In this document: positions 19,944-27,537 of the stretch, one piece after another
Numbering within the stretch: the first letter of the stretch is position 1
How the letters are laid out: each line of letters starts with the position of its first letter
Assembly (NCBI GenBank): GCA_002069125.1
Contig: MVZN01000018.1
Coordinates: 1-48,205 of the forward strand
Direction: 5' to 3'
Origin: Spirochaetes bacterium ADurb.BinA120
GTDB lineage: Bacteria; Spirochaetota; UBA4802; UBA5368
Length of the DNA: 48,205 bases
Notes under the pieces: model-generated
What the model saw: only the letters and a program-made list of their open reading frames with translations
Database searches by the model: none
What the model was told of the DNA's origin: nothing
Program-made: the position numbers and the translations under genes

Positions 19944-21398
19944 TTATCTACGGCTCCAGAACTCAGGGGTCAGGACAATAAGCACTGTATACAGCTCGAG
20001 CCGGCCCACCAGCATGGCGAAACTGAGGAACCACTTGACGTAATCCGGCAATATGGAGAAATTTCTGGACGGCCCCACATCACCGAATCCTGGTCCAATG
20101 TTTCCGAGCGTCGTGAGCGCGGCCGTAAAAGAAGTTGTAAGGTCATGCCCGGATGATGCCACCACCAGAGAAGTACATAGCAGAATGAAGATGTAGAGGA
20201 AAAAGAAGCCTGCCACCGAATACACCAGATCCTTGCGCACTATCCGTCCGCTCACCTTGAGCGTAAAGATTCCGCGTGGATGGATCAAATACAGCATCTC
20301 GATAAAGGCCTGTTTTAACAGAATAACTATCCGGAAAACCTTTACGCCTCCGGCCGTGGAGCCGGAGCATCCGCCGACAAACATGAGAAGAAACAGGACC
20401 CCCTGGCCAAAAAGCGGCCATTTTTCGAAGTCGGCGGTGGTAAAGCCGGTGGTGGTAAGGAAGGAGGCGGCCTGAAACGCGGCGTGTACCGCCGAATCGA
20501 AAAGCGAATCGTACGCATCCCCATGAATGCCGATTGTTATGGCGAGCGTTGCGGCGAGAAAAATGCCTATATAGGCCTTGAGCTCAGTGTTCATGCGAGG
20601 GGAGTCGAGTCTGCCAGTCAATACGCGGAAATGCAGCGAGAAACTGATTCCCGCGAGCAGCATGAAGACTGTGATGATAATGCTGATCGCCGCCGAGTTA
20701 TAATGCCCGACGCTCGCGTTCATCGTGGAAAACCCGCCGGTGGCGACAGTGCCGAAGCTATGAGTGAGGGCGTCGAAAAGGTCCATTCCCGCGATCAATA
20801 GCAATGAGGTCTGGGCTACGGTAAAGCCCAAGTAGACGATCCACAGCAGTTTCGCCGTGTCGGCGATGCGGGGAGTTATGCGGTCGACGGCGGGTCCGGG
20901 CGATTCGGCGTTGATAAGTTGAAGGCCTCCTATGCCCATCATGGGTAGGACCGCGACCGCCAGCACCACGATGCCCATGCCCCCCAGCCAGTGGGTTAGG
21001 GACCTCCAGAAGAGCATGGAGCGCGGCAGAATCTCGACATCAGTCAGAATCGTGGCGCCGGTCGTACTAAAGCCGGAAATCGTTTCGAAGAAGGCATCGG
21101 CATAGGATGGAATGGCGCCCGAAATGAAAAAGGGGAGCGCGCCGGCAAGCGATGCCCCGATCCAGCTCGCTGTGACCAGCAGGAAACCGTCACGGGTCGA
21201 CAGGGCCTCGGCCCTTCGCTTCCTCAGTCCGTACAGGAGCGCGCCGCAGATTCCGGCGATGAACAGAATAACCGCGAGAAACGAAAATAATGAGCTCATT
21301 TCCGAGTTGTAAAGCGCTATCCCGGCCGGCAGCAGCATAAAGCCGGCAATTATCAGCATTAGAAAGGCGAGTATTTTGGTTATCAGGAATGGGTTCAT
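19944..21398 (-). CDS. trkH: TrkH-type potassium uptake channel subunit
   Basis: This 484-residue polytopic membrane protein has four pore-loop repeats. Selectivity-filter-like glycine segments are visible as GFSTTGAT, VATGGFS, LTTTGF and NIGPGFG. It conducts K+ inward and is gated by TrkA. Length matches TrkH/KtrB family members. It starts 6 nt after the trkA stop, so the two form an operon transcribed trkA then trkH. The gene converges with the aldo-keto reductase gene, with about 130 bp of non-coding DNA between them. Confidence 0.95.
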   Translation of the reverse strand: MNPFLITKILAFLMLIIAGFMLLPAGIALYNSEMSSLFSFLAVILFIAGICGALLYGLRKRRAEALSTRDGFLLVTASWIGASLAGALPFFISGAIPSYADAFFETISGFSTTGATILTDVEILPRSMLFWRSLTHWLGGMGIVVLAVAVLPMMGIGGLQLINAESPGPAVDRITPRIADTAKLLWIVYLGFTVAQTSLLLIAGMDLFDALTHSFGTVATGGFSTMNASVGHYNSAAISIIITVFMLLAGISFSLHFRVLTGRLDSPRMNTELKAYIGIFLAATLAITIGIHGDAYDSLFDSAVHAAFQAASFLTTTGFTTADFEKWPLFGQGVLFLLMFVGGCSGSTAGGVKVFRIVILLKQAFIEMLYLIHPRGIFTLKVSGRIVRKDLVYSVAGFFFLYIFILLCTSLVVASSGHDLTTSFTAALTTLGNIGPGFGDVGPSRNFSILPDYVKWFLSFAMLVGRLELYTVLIVLTPEFWSRR

Positions 21399-21404
21399 TG
21401 AATG

Positions 21405-22760
21405 TCAGAGGCGTCCGGCCATAAGGGATTTTTCCAGGTCCGCGATGAATTTTTTATCGACGATCGAGATGAGGGTGTCGCCCTCCTCGAGAACGAAATT
21501 GCCGTCCGGAATGGTCTCCTGCTCCTGCCCCCTTATTACGCTGAGTATCAGGGATTCGGAAGGCATGGAGATGTCCATTATCTTTCGACCGATTACCGGA
21601 GAATCGCCCGAGATCTTGAATTCAAGAACCTCCGCCATTCCATTGAAGATGCTGTGCACGCTTCGGATGTTCCCCCGTCTGAGGAATTTCAAAATAGCGT
21701 CGACCGTACTCACCTTGGGGCTTACGATTGAATCGATCTTGAGCCTTGACGCAATGGACACATAATTCGATTTGGTAACCAGCGCCAGTGCGCGTTTGAC
21801 CCCCAGGCTCTTTGCGTATACGGCCGTGAGTATGTTCAACTCCTCGTTGTTGGTGGTCGTTATAATGAGGTCGTAGCTGTCGAGACGTTCCTCCTCGAAG
21901 AGGTCCTCATCCGAGACGTCGGCATGCAGCACAAGCGCGTCTGGAAAGCGCTCGGAGAGGGATTTGCAGTTCTCGTAAACGCTGTCGATAATGGTGATTT
22001 TCCTGCCTGTGCGTATGAGGTATTGGCAAACAAGCGATCCGATACGGCCGCCGCCGGCAATGATGATTCTGTCAAGGCGCTCGCTTTTCCTTCCCGTTTC
22101 CATGAAGATGCGGGTAAGGTCCTTGCGAGTGGCGAGCAGATAGATATTGTCGTTCTCGCGGACGACGAAGTCGCCGGACGGGATGACGAAAGAATCCTCC
22201 CTGATGACGCAGGGAACCAGAAATTTTTCATTGATCGTTTTTCGTATCTGTTTGAGGGAGCGGTTGGCGAAAAAGGAGGATTGGTCCACGACGAGATTAC
22301 GCATCTGGATTTCCGTGTTTTCAAAAAGCATGACGTCGCTGTCGGCCCCAAGAGCCACTGTGTTGGCTATATGCCGAGCCGTCTCCACCTCCGGGTTTAC
22401 GACGTAGTCTATTCCAAGAAATCCCTTTTCGAAGATACGGGCGCGCGAATAATCGGCATTGCGGACCCGGGCAATCTTGATCGGAACCCTGAATTCGCTC
22501 GAAACAATGCCGCAGGCTATCATGTTGACCTCGTCGATATCCGCGACGCTGATGAAGGAGTCCGCTTCGGAGGCGCCGGCTTCCTGGAAGGTGGAGAGGT
22601 GTGTGCCGTTTTCGTTAATCACCATGCAGTCGAGATGTGACGAGACATACTTGGCCCTTTCCGGGTCCTTTTCGATGATGGTGACGTTTTTCCCCTCGTT
22701 GACGAGCTGTTGGGCGAGCTGGAATCCTACGACTCCCGCCCCGAGTATCAATACATTCAT
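21405..22760 (-). CDS. trkA: TrkA-type potassium channel regulatory subunit
   Basis: This 451-residue cytosolic protein contains two tandem RCK units, each a Rossmann NAD(H)-binding domain plus a TrkA-C domain. The first has GAGVVG at 7-12 and Glu30; the second has GGGRIG at 237-242 and Asp260. It forms the gating ring for TrkH and senses NAD(H)/ATP state. The ATG at 22760 starts the Rossmann strand directly; a start 28 codons further upstream would add an unrelated leader and is rejected. It shares a divergent promoter region with the selenoprotein gene. Confidence 0.95.
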   Translation of the reverse strand: MNVLILGAGVVGFQLAQQLVNEGKNVTIIEKDPERAKYVSSHLDCMVINENGTHLSTFQEAGASEADSFISVADIDEVNMIACGIVSSEFRVPIKIARVRNADYSRARIFEKGFLGIDYVVNPEVETARHIANTVALGADSDVMLFENTEIQMRNLVVDQSSFFANRSLKQIRKTINEKFLVPCVIREDSFVIPSGDFVVRENDNIYLLATRKDLTRIFMETGRKSERLDRIIIAGGGRIGSLVCQYLIRTGRKITIIDSVYENCKSLSERFPDALVLHADVSDEDLFEEERLDSYDLIITTTNNEELNILTAVYAKSLGVKRALALVTKSNYVSIASRLKIDSIVSPKVSTVDAILKFLRRGNIRSVHSIFNGMAEVLEFKISGDSPVIGRKIMDISMPSESLILSVIRGQEQETIPDGNFVLEEGDTLISIVDKKFIADLEKSLMAGRL

Positions 22761-22812
22761 GACAACCGCCTGGAGTATGCTTCGGCCGGACACCTGCCGG
22801 CAGGGGGAACAG

Positions 22813-22840
22813 AATATAGCCGACGCATCATTGACGACAA
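22813..22840 (-). promoter_or_regulatory. promoter for trkAH
   Basis: On the minus strand TTGTCG and TATATT are separated by 16 nt, about 50 nt before the trkA start codon. Confidence 0.5.
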
Positions 22841-22890
22841 GCATATTTTAAGCGCCATTAATGCGGGAGATGTTGACCCGCTACTCATGC

Positions 22891-22919
22891 TTGACTTTTC
22901 ACCTGGAAAAGAGTAAAAA
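22891..22919 (+). promoter_or_regulatory. promoter for the selenoprotein gene
   Basis: TTGACT and TAAAAA are separated by 17 nt. The predicted start is near 22926, leaving a leader of about 32 nt before the coding start. This supports separate expression of the small gene that follows. Confidence 0.55.
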
Positions 22920-22957
22920 TTCAATGGTAAAACTGCGATCAAAAGAGGGGGGATGTA

Positions 22958-23170
22958 ATGGCGCGGGTGATTATTTTTGGCAAAGCCGGTTGACCCTATA
23001 CGGAACAGGCCAGGTCGGCCTATGGGGACAGAGCTGATTATTTCGACGTTAAAAAAGATGCCGCCAGGTTGAAAGAAATGCTCGAGTTTACCGGCGGACG
23101 CAGGCAGGTGCCTGTAATCGTTGAGGACGGCAGAGTTACAGTCGGCCATGGGGGCACCTGAGGCGTGTGA
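22958..23170 (+). CDS. glutaredoxin-like selenoprotein with two selenocysteines (UXX-star type)
   Basis: Reading two in-frame TGA codons (22991-22993 and 23159-23161) as selenocysteine gives a 70-residue protein ending at TGA 23168-23170. It begins MARVIIFGKAG-U12-PYT, a glutaredoxin-like first strand with U-x-x-T in place of C-x-x-C. It continues to QVPVIV with the thioredoxin-fold cis-Pro (Pro52), then GHGGT-U68-GV and stop. The second Sec is therefore third from the C-terminus. From memory, NCBI annotators name a UXX-star (seleno)protein family with this layout. AGGGGGG lies 5 nt before the ATG, a promoter sits upstream, and each UGA is followed by a SECIS-like hairpin. A thiol/selenol redox role is expected. 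Frame-based gene calling would miss it. Confidence 0.88.
22994..23027 (+). promoter_or_regulatory. SECIS-like hairpin for Sec12
   Basis: The lower stem CCCTAT/ATGGGG starts immediately after the UGA, and the upper stem AGGCC/GGCCT closes the loop AGGUC. The loop begins 18 nt after the UGA, has G in its second position, and resembles the AGGUCU loop of E. coli fdhF. These features fit the known bacterial SECIS rules. Confidence 0.75.
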
Positions 23171-23361
23171 ACTCCGCCGTGAGCGGGGCGGTTTCCCGGA
23201 AGGGCCGGTGATTTCGTGCGGTTCATCGACAGGGCGCGATTTTTGCGCCGGATGCGGCATGACATAATGGCCCCCTGTTACAAGGACATCGATTTTTATA
23301 AAAACACAGGTGGAGAAGCCTGAAGGAAACGAAAAAGAATATGATCCAGGAGGTCTGAGGG
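23148..23361 (+). other. region with possible tiny reading frames after the selenoprotein
   Basis: A 39-codon frame starts inside the selenoprotein 3' end (23148-23267) and ends with a CAGCG cysteine pair. An 18-codon frame beginning MAPCYKD overlaps its stop as TAATG (23267-23323). Neither has a ribosome site of its own and I recognise neither. They could be coupled small genes or chance frames. The rest of the stretch leads into the ribosome site of the next gene. Confidence 0.2.
23174..23191 (+). promoter_or_regulatory. SECIS-like hairpin for Sec68
   Basis: CCGCC and GGCGG form a 5-bp stem around the loop GUGAGCGG. The loop begins 17 nt after the second UGA and starts with G. The hairpin lies beyond the true stop codon, in the 3' untranslated region. 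Confidence 0.55.
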
Positions 23362-23727
23362 ATGATTAAAATTAAACGGATGTTTGCATGGGGGATGCTT
23401 ATTGCCTTCGCGGCAGTGATGTTTCAGCCGCATGTGATGAAGGCCGTCGCCCAGCCATATGAAATAGAGGGCGAATATTCGGCGACCGGAACAAACCCGG
23501 ACGGCTCACCTTATATCGGAGTTGTAATCATACGAAAGGATGGCGATATGTATCGCTTCCACTGGAAGGTGGGAACAGAATATTACGGGCACGGGACGCT
23601 CAAGGATAACATATTGACTGTATTCTGGGGAGCACCGGACCCGGTCATCTATACCGTAAAGGACGGCGGTAAAACGCTGGATGGAGTATGGGCCGGGGGG
23701 CTAGGCAGGGAAACGCTCCGCCGATAG
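23362..23727 (+). CDS. small secreted protein
   Basis: This 121-residue protein has a classic signal peptide: MIKIKR, a hydrophobic core to about residue 21, and a signal-peptidase site AVA before Gln31. The mature part of about 90 residues is strand-rich with repeated Gly, Tyr and Trp. It includes EGEYSATGTNPDGSPYIGVV, a pattern like small periplasmic beta-sandwich proteins, and HWKVGTEYYGHG. I know no function. CCAGGAGG lies just upstream of the start. It ends 77 bp before a strong terminator hairpin. Confidence 0.75.
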   Translation: MIKIKRMFAWGMLIAFAAVMFQPHVMKAVAQPYEIEGEYSATGTNPDGSPYIGVVIIRKDGDMYRFHWKVGTEYYGHGTLKDNILTVFWGAPDPVIYTVKDGGKTLDGVWAGGLGRETLRR

Positions 23728-23803
23728 CGATCCGTCTGCGGTTACGATAATAAATCCTTTTTCGAGCACAGGCGTAAATCATTCCAAATAGAATTCTCCG
23801 CTT

Positions 23804-23841
23804 ATAAGGCCGGAGCGGGCCATCCGAGCCGGCCTTATTTA
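23804..23841 (+). terminator. intrinsic terminator after the secreted-protein gene
   Basis: ATAAGGCCGG and CCGGCCTTAT form a perfect 10-bp stem around a 15-nt loop, followed by a short T-rich run. Confidence 0.75.
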
Positions 23842-24146
23842 CCTTCTATCATCCTGTCGATCTACGCACAGGGCGCCATAGCCTTTTTATAATCTCAAAA
23901 CGAATGCCGTAATTTGTCTTGCAAGCTTACGAATTTTATAGCATAATTATTATATAAATATAAATTATATTGTTGCACTCTTTTTTAGGGCTATATTAGC
24001 TAACATTGTTGTCGGAAGAGCGATCAATCCGCCATCCCCGACCCATGTCGGTGGTTTTATTCGGCATGCGGCCTGCTTGCGGCGGCGGATCGATGGGGCC
24101 CGGCGACTTACGGACACGAAGTAAATACAAGTAACAAGAGGGTATC
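23842..24146. other. AT-rich promoter and structured leader before the long acyl-CoA dehydrogenase
   Basis: An AT-rich block at about 23935-23975 precedes a TTGTTG/TATATT pair (23970-23997, 16-nt spacing) that may be the promoter. The predicted leader of about 140 nt has an imperfect 11-bp long-range stem pairing ATCAATCCGCC with GGCGGATCGAT around 50 nt. No reading frame is credible. A leader of this size may be regulatory, but I recognise no known riboswitch. Confidence 0.35.
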
Positions 24147-26006
24147 ATGAGCTTGATAGTCGATGCGAGGGACCAGGAATTCTGTCTTTACGAAATGCTC
24201 AACATCCAGGAGCTGTTCGGCACAGCCCGCTACGGAGAGCATTCCAAGGAGATGTTCGACATGGCGCTCGAACTCTCCCGAAAGATCACCGAGGAGGAAA
24301 TGCTTCCGTTCTATGCCGAGGGGGACAGGGTGGGGGCCAAACTGGAAAATGGCAATGTCAGCGTGCCGGAGTGTTATAAAAAAATTCACCGGCTGATGAA
24401 CGACGCGGGGCTTTTTACCATGGCCGTTTCGCCGGAGGCCGGAGGTCAGGGCTTTCCATACGTTATCGACCTCGCGGCGCGAGAGTACTATGTGTTCAAC
24501 ATGGGCTTTCTGCTCTATCCGGAGGCATCGGTCGGGGCCGCCCATCTTATAGAGGTCTTCGGAACGGAAGAGCAGAAGCGGAAATATATGATGAAGATGT
24601 ACGAGGGGAAATGGGGCGGCACAATGGTCCTAACGGAGGCCGACGCCGGTTCGGATGTCGGTAACCTCAAGGCGAAGGCCGTGCGAATGCCGGACGGAAC
24701 TTATCGGATTACCGGCTCCAAGATATTCATCTCCGGCGGCGATTCCGATCTATTCGAAAACATTGTACACCCGGTGCTCGCCCGCATAGAGGGCGACCCA
24801 TCCGGAACGCCCGGAATCTCCATATTCCTCGTTCCCAAGTATCTGGTAAACGATGACGGGAGCCCCGGCAGGCGCAATGACTACAGCATCACAGGAATCG
24901 AGCACAAGATGGGCCTTAAGGGCAGCGCAACCTGCTCCATGAGCTTCGGCGACAATGGAGACTGCTACGCTGAACTCCTGGGAGAGGAACGCAAGGGCAT
25001 GAGAATCATGTTTCAGATGATGAACGAGGCCCGCATAGGCATGGGGCTCCAGGGGATGGGAACGGCGTCAATAGCCTACCTTCACGCGCTGAACTACGCG
25101 AAGGAAAGGCTTCAGGGAGCCGATCTCATGAACATGCAAAACCCCGAGGCCCCAAGGGTGCCGATAATAAGCCATCCGGACGTTCGTCGCATGCTGCTAT
25201 GGATGAAGGCCCATGTCGAAGGGATGCGCGCGCTGGTGTACCTTTGCGCCCTGGCGATCGACAGGAAGGAGGCCATGGAGGGCGAAGAGGCGGCGCGCTG
25301 GCACGGCATAATGGAGTTACTGGTTCCCATCACCAAGGCCTATTGCACCGATATGGGGTTCCGCGTCACCGAGCTCGCCATACAGGTTTACGGGGGCTAC
25401 GGCTACTGCCAGGACTATCCGGTCGAGCAGTTCATGCGCGACCTCAAGATTGCCTCATTGTACGAGGGGACAAACGGCATCCAGGCGCTCGACCTTGTCG
25501 GCCGCAAGATGACGCAGAACAAGGGCGCGAACTTTATGAATTTTCTCGTCGAGATGAACAAGACCGTCGCCCGCTACAAGGACAGGCCGGGACTTGCGGA
25601 CATCTCCAGGGACGTCCAGGACGCAATCAATACGCTCGCCGATATGGGTATGTTCTTCGCCCGGTGCGGCAAGGAGGGTAAATTCCTCGTTCCGATCTCC
25701 AACGCGTATCCATTCCTCAACCTGATGGGGACGATCTGTCTTGCCTGGCTACTCTTCTGGCAGGCCGGAATCGCTGAGGAGAAACTGGAGGCAATCCTTG
25801 CGAAAAACGGTGTGGGCGCCGCTGACAAAAAGAGGGTGAATGAGTTCCTCCGCGAGCACCGCGACGGGGCCTTCTATCATGGGAAAATCATGACCGCGCG
25901 CTATTACGTAAAGCATGTCCTCCCGCAGGCTTCGGCGATAGCCAGATCGATCAAGAGTGAAGACCTCACGTGTCTCGAAATGCTCGACGAGAGCTTCGCC
26001 TTTTAG
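24147..26006 (+). CDS. long-form acyl-CoA dehydrogenase
   Basis: At 619 residues this is longer than the usual 380-400 residue enzyme. It fits the class with an N-terminal extension (about 1-75) and a C-terminal helical domain from about 460. It oxidises acyl-CoA to 2-enoyl-CoA with FAD and passes electrons to ETF. LTEADAGSDVG at 162-172 and the ISGGD segment at 195-199 are the substrate/FAD region, and IQVYGGYGY precedes catalytic Glu440 in LYEGTNGIQ. The enzyme should feed enoyl-CoA to crotonases such as that at 7291. Start follows AGAGGGTATC. A strong terminator follows. Confidence 0.92.
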   Translation: MSLIVDARDQEFCLYEMLNIQELFGTARYGEHSKEMFDMALELSRKITEEEMLPFYAEGDRVGAKLENGNVSVPECYKKIHRLMNDAGLFTMAVSPEAGGQGFPYVIDLAAREYYVFNMGFLLYPEASVGAAHLIEVFGTEEQKRKYMMKMYEGKWGGTMVLTEADAGSDVGNLKAKAVRMPDGTYRITGSKIFISGGDSDLFENIVHPVLARIEGDPSGTPGISIFLVPKYLVNDDGSPGRRNDYSITGIEHKMGLKGSATCSMSFGDNGDCYAELLGEERKGMRIMFQMMNEARIGMGLQGMGTASIAYLHALNYAKERLQGADLMNMQNPEAPRVPIISHPDVRRMLLWMKAHVEGMRALVYLCALAIDRKEAMEGEEAARWHGIMELLVPITKAYCTDMGFRVTELAIQVYGGYGYCQDYPVEQFMRDLKIASLYEGTNGIQALDLVGRKMTQNKGANFMNFLVEMNKTVARYKDRPGLADISRDVQDAINTLADMGMFFARCGKEGKFLVPISNAYPFLNLMGTICLAWLLFWQAGIAEEKLEAILAKNGVGAADKKRVNEFLREHRDGAFYHGKIMTARYYVKHVLPQASAIARSIKSEDLTCLEMLDESFAF

Positions 26007-26033
26007 TTTAGTCGATTCATCATCTCAATTAGA

Positions 26034-26071
26034 GGGGCGCGTTCCCGGCGGGAGCGCGTCCCTTTTATTTT
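26034..26071 (+). terminator. strong intrinsic terminator
   Basis: A 13-bp stem with two G-U pairs and a 3-nt loop (GGC) is followed by TTTTATTTT. It ends the acyl-CoA dehydrogenase transcript. Confidence 0.9.
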
Positions 26072-26111
26072 GAGCATTTGCCAAACTTCTTATGGCCGCT
26101 TTGACAAAGTA

Positions 26112-26140
26112 TTGACGCAAATGGAGCGATATGCTATCCG
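26112..26140 (+). promoter_or_regulatory. possible promoter for the peptidase module
   Basis: TTGACG and TATCCG are separated by 17 nt, with a second TTGACA at 26101. The match is modest, but it lies between a terminator and the next operon. Confidence 0.35.
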
Positions 26141-26171
26141 ATGGCCGGTGCCCATTGGAAAGGGGGGGCGT

Positions 26172-26360
26172 ATGGCCGGCTCGATGAACGATATAATAAT
26201 GATGAGAAAGGTCGCGGATCGCCTGGAGATGCTTCCGGAATTGGAGCTCCTGGACCGGATGAGCTTCCTTCTGGAGCAGCTCGACCAGCTCAGGGGAGAG
26301 GAGGTCCTTCTAAAAATAAAGGCCCTTATCGATGACAGGCTGAGCAGCGGCGGATGGTGA
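26172..26360 (+). CDS. small helical protein, first gene of peptidase module
   Basis: This 62-residue, Met- and Leu-rich protein is predicted to be almost entirely helical, with heptad-like hydrophobic spacing from about residue 12 to 55. I recognise no family. AAAGGGGGG lies just before the start; longer in-frame starts upstream lie in the promoter area. It ends 6 nt before the HExxHH protein, so the two are probably partners. An inhibitor or chaperone role is possible but unproven. Confidence 0.6.
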   Translation: MAGSMNDIIMMRKVADRLEMLPELELLDRMSFLLEQLDQLRGEEVLLKIKALIDDRLSSGGW

Positions 26361-26366
26361 GGCGGC

Positions 26367-27164
26367 ATGAACCAGGAACAGGTAAAAGCCAAACTTCTTC
26401 TCCTTAAAGATGATGTGGAGGAGTTCAAAGTGACGTTTTCCGGGAAGAAGAGCCTGAAGGTGGACGGCTTGTACAAACCGGAGGAGAGGGAGATAATCAT
26501 CCATAACCGTAATTTTACTGGCGACTCTCCGCTGATGTATACGGCCATCCATGAATTCGCCCACCATATACAGTTCACCACAGCTCCCTCGCCGGTATCA
26601 TGCCGCTCTCACACCAACAGGTTCTGGGACATACTGCACAGGCTGCTTTTCGAAGCCGAAAGAAAAGGCATATACGAGAATGTTTTTGCAAGTGACGGGC
26701 GTTTCGCCGAATTGACAAGACGGATACGCGACGAGTTTCTGGTTAAAAACGGCCATCTCATGAAGGAACTTGGAGGCCTCCTGTCCGAGGTGATGGAGTT
26801 ATGCAACGAAACTCACGCGAGCTTCGACGATTACGTGGACAGGGAGCTCGGCCTGCACCGAACGGTGGCACGGGCTGCGGTTAAGATCAATTCGCTCGAT
26901 ATCAATCCGAATATCGGTTACGATAACATGAGGACCGTCGCCCGAATTCGCGACGAAGACATGAGGAGGAAGGCCGAACGAGCCTTTTTGGAAGGCAAGA
27001 GCCCGGACATGGTTAAGGCCGAATATGCCTGCACTCAAAAGAAAGAGGATACGATAGAACGGCTCGAGGCTGAAAAGAAGCGTATAGAGAAATCCCTGGA
27101 ATCCCTAACAATACGCCTTACGATGATCGAGCGTCAGATTGAAGAAATGCGTTCGGGAGGCTGA
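26367..27164 (+). CDS. putative zinc metallopeptidase with HExxHH motif and C-terminal coiled coil
   Basis: This 265-residue soluble protein has the zincin signature H62-E63-F-A-H66-H67 in AIHEFAHHIQF. An N-terminal strand region precedes it, a helical region with many charged residues lies at about 80-210, and a coiled coil covers about 218-262. There is no signal peptide, so it should act in the cytoplasm. The third metal ligand is not obvious; candidates are Glu residues in the helix around 140-155. The motif placement is similar to ImmA/IrrE and other small cytoplasmic zincins, but the rest is not recognisable. It sits between two very small genes with 6-nt spacing and a TGATG overlap. 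Confidence 0.7.
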   Translation: MNQEQVKAKLLLLKDDVEEFKVTFSGKKSLKVDGLYKPEEREIIIHNRNFTGDSPLMYTAIHEFAHHIQFTTAPSPVSCRSHTNRFWDILHRLLFEAERKGIYENVFASDGRFAELTRRIRDEFLVKNGHLMKELGGLLSEVMELCNETHASFDDYVDRELGLHRTVARAAVKINSLDINPNIGYDNMRTVARIRDEDMRRKAERAFLEGKSPDMVKAEYACTQKKEDTIERLEAEKKRIEKSLESLTIRLTMIERQIEEMRSGG

Positions 27165-27265
27165 TGGGGATGATCGAGAACGCCCATTCGCTTGTGGCCT
27201 CCCTCGGGCAGATCCATGAACGGATAGGGGCCATGAGAGATCTGGCAGACAAAGAAGAGGATTGA
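27164..27265 (+). CDS. 33-residue coupled small protein
   Basis: The ATG shares its A with the peptidase stop codon (TGATG), and TCGGGAGG lies in the peptidase's last codons as a ribosome site. The predicted product, beginning MGMIENAHSLVASLGQIHER, is one amphipathic helix with an acidic tail. I know no family. The overlap and ribosome site favour a real gene. Confidence 0.5.
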   Translation: MGMIENAHSLVASLGQIHERIGAMRDLADKEED

Positions 27266-27299
27266 CCCACCTGCTTCCCGCAGCCATTGCCCTCAGGGG

Positions 27300-27328
27300 T
27301 CAGGCAATCGCCTGAAAAATTATTGACA
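27300..27328 (+). promoter_or_regulatory. hairpin and -35-like element upstream of htpG
   Basis: TCAGGC-AATC-GCCTGA forms a perfect 6-bp hairpin at 27300-27315. A TTGACA follows at 27323 in front of a T-rich run, with TTTATG as a weak -10 at 19-nt spacing. I see no CIRCE element and no good heat-shock sigma site, so control of htpG is unclear. Confidence 0.3.
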
Positions 27329-27537
27329 CGCCCCGGCAATTTTTTTCTTTATGTATCTGGAAGTCCGGCCCTGGGGGCCGCCGCATTCGCGTAAAATTTA
27401 CGGAAATTATCAATTGCGCCTCCGTCGACTGGAGGGCGGTGAGCTCAACGACCCCGTAATTTGCGTATTGGAGAAATTATATCCCGTGAAGGCCGATACG
27501 TCTGAAACCGGAACTTTTGGAAAATGGAGGTAAATGT

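Noticed and set aside
19962-27304. A 13-nt match CTCAGGGGTCAGG at 19962 and 27292 that recalls REP-type element ends
   Set aside because: One copy is inside trkH coding sequence, and several chance 13-nt matches are expected in 48 kb.
27351-27533. A 60-codon frame directly before htpG
   Set aside because: It has no ribosome site, no recognisable motif, and occupies the likely leader of htpG.
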